Source of the DNA: JALOTE01 sp031422195
GTDB taxonomy: Bacteria > Pseudomonadota > Alphaproteobacteria > Rhizobiales > Rhizobiaceae
Length of the DNA: 18,864 bases
Reading direction: 5' to 3'
Assembly (NCBI GenBank): GCA_031422195.1
Contig: JANOPZ010000018.1
Coordinates: 1 to 18,864 of the forward strand
Shown here: piece after piece, positions 14,638-18,864 of the stretch
Layout of the letters: the number at the start of each line of letters is the position of its first letter
Position numbering within the stretch: the first letter of the stretch is position 1
Translations under genes and position numbers: made by a program
Notes under the pieces: generated by a model
Seen by the model: only the letters and a program-made list of their open reading frames with translations
What the model was told of the DNA's origin: nothing
Database searches by the model: none

Positions 14638-16013
14638 GCGCTAAGAATAGCTTCAGCAGCTTTATTTCCTGAAATATGCGCGCCATGAACAGTGCCGAAG
14701 TAGGTGCTGGCTGCTTCTCCGGCAAAATAAAAGCGACCGTCAACCGGTTCTGCCAACGTTACAAAATCTGCGGCACTCGTTGTAATACCCGGGTAAGAGT
14801 AAGCGCCACGCGCAAAGGGATCATCTGACCAGCGGCTAACCAAAATTCCGTCAATGCGTGGTGGCGCGCTGCGGCGAGCAAGAGCGACGCTTTCGGAAAT
14901 TTCTTGAGCGATTTGGCGATCTGTCATTTTTGCCGCCAAGTCCGCATCTTCCCCGCCACAATAAGCTAAAACAGCGGGGCGGCCTGCAATGCCAGACAGC
15001 CCGATTAAATTGCGGAACACGCGGCGTCCATTGGGTGCGAATGCAACATTTGTTTTCGGCAACACAGCTTCGCTCTCAAAAGTCACGATGGCTTTGGCAA
15101 ATGTGCCAAATCCTATCCGGTCTATGGCCTCTAAATGGCTATCAGGCAGATTAGACTCAAAGTTGACGGCCCGCGCCTTCAATAGGCCAAGCGGCACAGT
15201 GCAAATGCAATAAGAGCCCGCATACCGGGTTTGCGACGTCAATACGGTCACGCCGGATTGCTTCCATTGCACACTTTCAACGGGTTCATTTAAGTTAACT
15301 GTCAGGTCTTGCGCCAGTCGATCCAGCATACGGCTGTAACCATTGATGATCATCAGATCACCGCCGTCAAACGCTTCGCCCATTTCACTGGCACACGGGT
15401 TGAGCAACTTCGGTCCGGCCGCGTAATCGCTGGAAAATTCGCGGTCCAAGACCACATTCATGACATCTTGGTCGCTGCTGTTAAGGCCCCATTGCTTCAG
15501 AGCACTGTCGAGCGGCCCTTGAAGCCCTTCAATTGATGGTTTTCCACCGCAGCTGACCGAAACTGTCGCCATCGAAGCTGAAAATCTTGTGCTTAGATTT
15601 AGAAATTGCTCACTATCAGCCAACGGCCTTCCACTACCTGAAAGAACCGAAATATCGTTGTGGTTGAAGCGCACGGCACGCGCGCCGGATGCGGATGCCA
15701 AAGCAACGAGCGGGTTTTGATCGCTGCCATGAATCCAGTTGGCACCAAGTTCGGCAGCAAATCCTAAAGAACGATTGGTTTGAATACGCCCGCCAATACG
15801 GTCACGTGCCTCAAGAACAACGACGCTTTTACCAGCGTCCACCAATTTACGTGCAGCTGAAAGCCCTGCCATGCCTGCGCCGATTATGATAACGTCGTAA
15901 GACGCAGCAGCTGCTGGCCGTACTATTTTCGGCAAAGCTAAAAATGCTGCACCAGATACCAAGACGCTACGCCGTGATACTATAGCGTCCAGTTTGCGGT
16001 TTCCGCTCAGCAT
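14634..16013 (-). CDS. Tat-exported flavin monoamine/polyamine oxidase family protein
   Basis: A 459-residue FAD enzyme of the amine oxidase family, which oxidises amines or polyamines with release of hydrogen peroxide. The N-terminus has a twin-arginine-type signal, SRRSVLVSGAAFLALP, ending near AAAA at about residue 38, implying export of the folded flavoprotein. The FAD dinucleotide fold follows directly: IIIGAGMAGLSAARKL, then VVVLEARDRIGGRI. Other landmarks are ELGANWIHG, TVPLGLLK, the lysine in GTFAKAIV that matches the conserved active-site lysine, RWSDDPFARGAYSY and the C-terminal FAD motif FYFAGEAAS. The RWSDDPFARGAYSY stretch points to the polyamine-oxidase/LSD1-like branch, but substrate is not decided. 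ATG at 16013 is 11 bases past the purS stop; a longer GTG start (16085) would overlap purS. It ends on a TTAA shared with the DUF502 stop. Confidence 0.88.
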   Translation of the reverse strand: MLSGNRKLDAIVSRRSVLVSGAAFLALPKIVRPAAAASYDVIIIGAGMAGLSAARKLVDAGKSVVVLEARDRIGGRIQTNRSLGFAAELGANWIHGSDQNPLVALASASGARAVRFNHNDISVLSGSGRPLADSEQFLNLSTRFSASMATVSVSCGGKPSIEGLQGPLDSALKQWGLNSSDQDVMNVVLDREFSSDYAAGPKLLNPCASEMGEAFDGGDLMIINGYSRMLDRLAQDLTVNLNEPVESVQWKQSGVTVLTSQTRYAGSYCICTVPLGLLKARAVNFESNLPDSHLEAIDRIGFGTFAKAIVTFESEAVLPKTNVAFAPNGRRVFRNLIGLSGIAGRPAVLAYCGGEDADLAAKMTDRQIAQEISESVALARRSAPPRIDGILVSRWSDDPFARGAYSYPGITTSAADFVTLAEPVDGRFYFAGEAASTYFGTVHGAHISGNKAAEAILSA

Positions 16014-16024
16014 TTGCGAATCTT

Positions 16025-16273
16025 TCACTGATATATTTGAATAGCGTAATTCTCGATTACCATATTTGCGAGCAATTTTTCGCACATTGCCTGAACGTCA
16101 GTTTCAGCAGTTGCGCTGTTTGTGCTCTCAACAACCAAATCAAATACTTTGCCCTGCCGTACGGCATCGACGCCGGTAAAGCCGAGTGAACCCAAAGCAG
16201 ATTGAATGGCTTTGCCTTGCGGGTCGAGAACACCATTTTTCAGCGTAACAGTGACACGGGCCTTAAATTTCAT
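16025..16273 (-). CDS. purS: Phosphoribosylformylglycinamidine synthase subunit PurS
   Basis: PurS is the small subunit that joins PurQ (glutaminase) to PurL (synthetase) in step 4 of purine synthesis. The protein has 82 residues, the family's usual size, starting MKFKARVTVTLKNGVLDPQG, with the conserved ALGSLGF and VRQGKVFDL segments and a C-terminal KLLANMVIENYAI. AAGGAGG at 16284-16290 on the minus strand is a strong ribosome site, ten bases before the ATG and overlapping the end of purC. It is read after purC with 15 bases between. Its partners purQ and purL do not follow in the window; an amine oxidase gene takes that place, so they must be elsewhere. Confidence 0.95.
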   Translation of the reverse strand: MKFKARVTVTLKNGVLDPQGKAIQSALGSLGFTGVDAVRQGKVFDLVVESTNSATAETDVQAMCEKLLANMVIENYAIQIYQ

Positions 16274-16288
16274 GAGTTCAAAGCCTCC

Positions 16289-17077
16289 TTAATGGCGGTT
16301 GCGGGTGGACCGCGGCATTACGAGAACTGGGCCCGATGTTGGCGGCGTTTCATTTTCATTCATGATGCCAAGGCGGCGTGCAACTTCGGTGTAGGCTTCA
16401 ACCAGCCCGCCCAAGTCTTGACGAAACAAATCCTTGTCGAGTTTTTGTTTTGTGTTGATATCCCACAGGCGGCAGTTATCCGGCGAAAACTCGTCAGCAA
16501 CCACAACGCGCATCATATCGCCTTCATACAAGCGTCCGCATTCCATTTTGAAGTCAACGAGTTGAATGTTTGCTCCTAAAAACAGGCCAGACAGGAAATC
16601 ATTGATCCGAATGGCGAGTGACATAATGTCGTCCAGCTCTTGCGGGCTGGCCCAACCGAAAGCTGTAATATGCTCTTCAGTCACCAAAGGGTCGTTAAGC
16701 GCATCATTTTTATAGTAGAACTCGATGATAGAGCGCGGCAGTTGCGTGCCTTCCTCTATGCCCAAGCGCTTTGTCATTGAGCCGGCAGCAATGTTACGCA
16801 CGACAACTTCAAGCGGGATAATTTCCACCTCTTTTATCAATTGCTCGCGCATATTGAGGCGCTTGATGAAATGCGTTGGAATTCCAATCCGGTTAAGGCA
16901 ATTAAAAATGTGCTCGGAAATACGGTTATTCAGCACGCCTTTTCCGTCAATCACTTCTTTTTTCTGTGCATTAAACGCTGTTGCATCATCTTTGAAAAAT
17001 TGCACCAGCGTGCCGGCTTCGGGGCCTTCATAGAGAATTTTGGCCTTGCCTTCATAAATACGGCGGCGGGTTTTCAT
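16289..17077 (-). CDS. purC: Phosphoribosylaminoimidazole-succinocarboxamide synthase
   Basis: PurC joins aspartate to CAIR using ATP, giving SAICAR (step 8 of purine synthesis). From ATG 17077 the protein has 262 residues. It opens with RRRIYEGKAKILYEGP and has NNRISEHIFNCL, EVVVRNIAAGSM, YYKNDALNDP and LVDFKMECGRL, all standard SAICAR synthetase motifs. The longer frame to 17131 is rejected because its 18 extra residues are not family-like, and CAGGA lies 11 to 15 bases before the ATG. The last 20 or so residues after RRLGIMNE (Pro/Ser/Arg-rich, ending STRNRH) look like an added tail, longer than the usual end of alphaproteobacterial PurC. It is divergent from the DUF1476 gene across 198 bases. 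Confidence 0.96.
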   Translation of the reverse strand: MKTRRRIYEGKAKILYEGPEAGTLVQFFKDDATAFNAQKKEVIDGKGVLNNRISEHIFNCLNRIGIPTHFIKRLNMREQLIKEVEIIPLEVVVRNIAAGSMTKRLGIEEGTQLPRSIIEFYYKNDALNDPLVTEEHITAFGWASPQELDDIMSLAIRINDFLSGLFLGANIQLVDFKMECGRLYEGDMMRVVVADEFSPDNCRLWDINTKQKLDKDLFRQDLGGLVEAYTEVARRLGIMNENETPPTSGPVLVMPRSTRNRH

Positions 17078-17275
17078 GCTATTGCTGTCCTGACACGGCC
17101 AGAGTGGGGCCGGAAGGATGTGTGAGCCCACCGGATTTCAAATTTGCTGTAGCGCAGCATTGCTGATTTCACAACGATATTGCCAACAGCCTCGACTATG
17201 CGCACAGGTTGTTTTTAGTTGGCGAACACCATATCTGGTGCGCACGAGCAAATTGCCGTTAGGAGGCTATCCAAT

Positions 17276-17593
17276 ATGTCTATGTCTGATCGCGAAAAAG
17301 GCTTTGAAAACAAATTTGCGCATGATGAAGGCCTTCGTTTCAAAGCCGAAGCCCGCCGCAACAAGCTTCTTGGTTTGGCCGTTGCTGAATTGCTGGGCGT
17401 AACCGGTGATGCCGCCGCTGCCTATGCAAAAGAGGTCGTGGTCTCTGATTTTGATGAAGCCGGCGACGATGATGTTGTGCGCAAGGTTATGGCCGACCTG
17501 ACTGCTGGCGGAATTGCTATGACCGAAGCAGAACTTCGCGTTAAAATGATCGATTTAATGGATGAAGCTATCGCTCAGGTGCAAGCTGGCTAA
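17276..17593 (+). CDS. DUF1476 protein, F1-ATPase inhibitor zeta subunit family
   Basis: A 105-residue, mostly helical protein beginning MSMSDREKGFENKFAHDEG, with FKAEARRNKLLGLAVAELLG in the middle. This is the DUF1476 family, whose Paracoccus denitrificans member is the zeta subunit: a natural inhibitor that inserts its N-terminal helix into the F1 part of ATP synthase and blocks ATP hydrolysis. The inhibitory N-terminal region (residues 1-19) is present and the length matches. The start at 17276 follows a perfect AGGAGG (17261-17266); an in-frame start at 17219 would contain that site. It is divergent from purC, a conserved placement in alphaproteobacteria, and separated by one base from the next gene. 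The family is clear; inhibitory strength in this organism is inferred. Confidence 0.92.
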   Translation: MSMSDREKGFENKFAHDEGLRFKAEARRNKLLGLAVAELLGVTGDAAAAYAKEVVVSDFDEAGDDDVVRKVMADLTAGGIAMTEAELRVKMIDLMDEAIAQVQAG

Positions 17594-17594
17594 A

Positions 17595-18365
17595 ATGACA
17601 AACTCAATGCGCGCCCGGCTGTCGGATGGTGAAACGCTCTTTACGGCGTGGTCGGCAATGACATCGCCGCATTTGGCGGGCGTGATTGCTGCCAGCGATT
17701 ATGATTGCGTTACGTTGGATATGCAGCATGGCGCCCATGATGTGTCGAGCATTTTTGCATGCACAGAATCGGTCAAGCGCAGCGGTGCTCACGTCATCGT
17801 GCGCATTCCGCTTGGTGCAAATCATATGGTAAGCCGGGCGCTGGATTTTGGTGCAGAAGCCATCATTGCTCCCATGATCAATTCTGTGTCCGATGCAGAA
17901 GCGTTTGCCAAAGCCGCTAAATACCCGCCGTTGGGCCAGCGCTCATGGGGCGCTACCCGTGCAATGGAACTCAATGGCGTAAAGATTGGAACAGACTTTT
18001 TACTGAGCCAAAATGCTGCAACCCTAAGCTTTGCCATGATTGAAACGCGCGAAGCGCTGGATTGCCTCGATGCGATCCTCGATATTGATGGTATCGACGG
18101 TGTGTTCGTTGGCCCTTCTGATCTTTCAATTGCACTCAATAATGGCACAGCAGTTGACCCGCTTGGGCCGCTTGTAAGTGCTGCAGCGTATAGTGTTGCA
18201 AAGCTTGCACGCGCTAAAGGCAAGGTGGCTGCGATTTTTTGTGTCGATGAGATCCGCGCAAAAACCTATAAGGAACAAGGCTTTCAGCTCATTGCCTTGC
18301 AAACTGATTCAGGCATGATTGCGCGCGGGGCGGTGGTTGCTCTCGCCGCTGCTAAAGGTTCTTAA
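17595..18365 (+). CDS. HpcH/HpaI family class II aldolase
   Basis: A 256-residue TIM-barrel of the HpcH/HpaI family, metal-dependent pyruvate aldolases that cleave or form 4-hydroxy-2-oxo acids such as those from aromatic or sugar-acid breakdown. Key residues fall where expected from E. coli HpaI: H45 in DMQHG, R70 in VRIP (pyruvate carboxylate), E150 in MIETRE and D176 in GPSDLS (metal ligands). The FVGPSDLS and PPLGQRSWG segments are typical. The ATG is one base after the DUF1476 stop (TAA A ATG) with no clear ribosome site, so it is probably translated by coupling. No other catabolic gene lies nearby, so substrate is open; a CitE-like role in the wider superfamily is less likely. Its stop overlaps that of the opposing hydrolase on TTAA. 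Confidence 0.92.
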   Translation: MTNSMRARLSDGETLFTAWSAMTSPHLAGVIAASDYDCVTLDMQHGAHDVSSIFACTESVKRSGAHVIVRIPLGANHMVSRALDFGAEAIIAPMINSVSDAEAFAKAAKYPPLGQRSWGATRAMELNGVKIGTDFLLSQNAATLSFAMIETREALDCLDAILDIDGIDGVFVGPSDLSIALNNGTAVDPLGPLVSAAAYSVAKLARAKGKVAAIFCVDEIRAKTYKEQGFQLIALQTDSGMIARGAVVALAAAKGS

Positions 18366-18864
18366 CCCTTTAGCCCCGATAAAAAGCGCGCAAATATCAT
18401 AGTGCCTTCGGGCCAAGGACCATGGCCTGACTCAATGTTGATATGCGCTGAATTGCCAGCGTCCATCAAAAACGAACCCCAGCAGTTTGCGTAGTCGCCG
18501 GCAACTTCGAAGTCGCAATAAGGGTCATTGCGGCTCGCAACCATCATGGATGGAAAGGGCAGAGGTTCACGCGGCAGTGGAGCAAAATCGTGCGCAATGC
18601 CCGGCAAAACTTCTGGCCGGTTCCAATCAGATAATGCGACCAAAAATGCACCAGAGACTTTGCCAAATAAATGAGGGGCTGCGTGGGCGACAGCCGCAAC
18701 GCCAATTGAATGGGCTACCAGAACCACCGGACGCTGAGCTGCGTTAACCGCATCAGCAATTGCTGCCATCCAATGTGCGCGCGACGGTAGGCCAAAGTCC
18801 GGATGGACTATGCGCGAAGCATTGCTGAGTTTTGCTTCCCAGCGGCTTTGCCAATGCTCGGGGC
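18362..18864 (-). CDS. RBBP9/YdeN-type alpha/beta hydrolase (N-terminus outside window)
   Basis: The frame stays open to the window edge. The first residues visible, PEHWQSRWEAKLSNASRIVH, match the start of the RBBP9/YdeN serine hydrolase family, whose members begin with a Gly-x-Ser-rich loop just before this point. The catalytic triad is readable: Ser in VLVAHSIGV (nucleophile elbow with Ala in place of the first Gly), Asp in SRNDPYC and His in SGHGPWPEG. About 167 residues are present, so only a short N-terminal piece is missing. An internal ATG at 18769 is not the start. These small hydrolases have no settled bacterial substrate. It converges on the aldolase gene, sharing the TTAA stop overlap. 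Confidence 0.88.
   Translation of the reverse strand, partial: PEHWQSRWEAKLSNASRIVHPDFGLPSRAHWMAAIADAVNAAQRPVVLVAHSIGVAAVAHAAPHLFGKVSGAFLVALSDWNRPEVLPGIAHDFAPLPREPLPFPSMMVASRNDPYCDFEVAGDYANCWGSFLMDAGNSAHINIESGHGPWPEGTMIFARFLSGLKG

Noticed and set aside
17227..17240. Small inverted repeat CACCA-TATC-TGGTG between purC and DUF1476
   Set aside because: Five-bp arms alone are too short to call an operator in a 198-base divergent interval; I found no convincing -35/-10 pair there for either gene.

Overview
The window is an ordinary-looking chromosomal stretch of an alphaproteobacterium, most likely Hyphomicrobiales (Rhizobiales). The evidence is a GyrA with an alphaproteobacterial-type insertion in its C-terminal domain, a DUF1476 protein (the alphaproteobacterial zeta inhibitor of F1-ATPase) next to purC-purS, the gene orders ssb / marC / gyrA / coaD / ppiA / ppiB / queA / tgt and glmU / glmS / DUF502, and one intergenic palindrome of the type common in rhizobial genomes. 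By eye the base composition is only moderately GC-rich, which would fit a marine or otherwise lower-GC member of the order, but genus cannot be decided here.

Layout. 1-236 is the C-terminal tail of ssb. 318-608 is a small exported HdeA-like protein, convergent with a leftward pair of membrane-protein genes (LysE/RhtB exporter, then MarC). The divergent interval 1952-2124 separates these from a long rightward block, 2125-8822: gyrA (TTG start), coaD, an exported and a cytosolic cyclophilin, then queA and tgt, which overlap by one base and encode two steps of queuosine tRNA modification. A leftward DUF4864 protein and a leftward tRNA-Lys(UUU) with a recognisable promoter follow. Rightward again come ccdA, glmU, glmS and a DUF502 membrane protein (9797-14637). 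glmS and glmU together supply UDP-GlcNAc for the cell envelope.

From 14634 to 17077 the genes run leftward: purC, purS and a Tat-exported flavin amine oxidase sitting where purQ/purL would usually follow. Divergent from purC are the DUF1476 ATPase inhibitor and a HpcH/HpaI-family aldolase, separated by one base. The window ends inside a leftward RBBP9/YdeN-type hydrolase.

No IS element, prophage, CRISPR array or obvious defence island is visible. The observations most worth a second look are a Tgt that has lost three of its four usual zinc ligands, a GyrA quinolone pocket reading N-L in place of the usual D-S, a synteny break at the amine oxidase where two conserved blocks end, two convergent gene pairs whose stop codons overlap on the same TTAA, and several inverted repeats close to gene starts or ends. 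I see no clear candidate for an undescribed multi-gene system.
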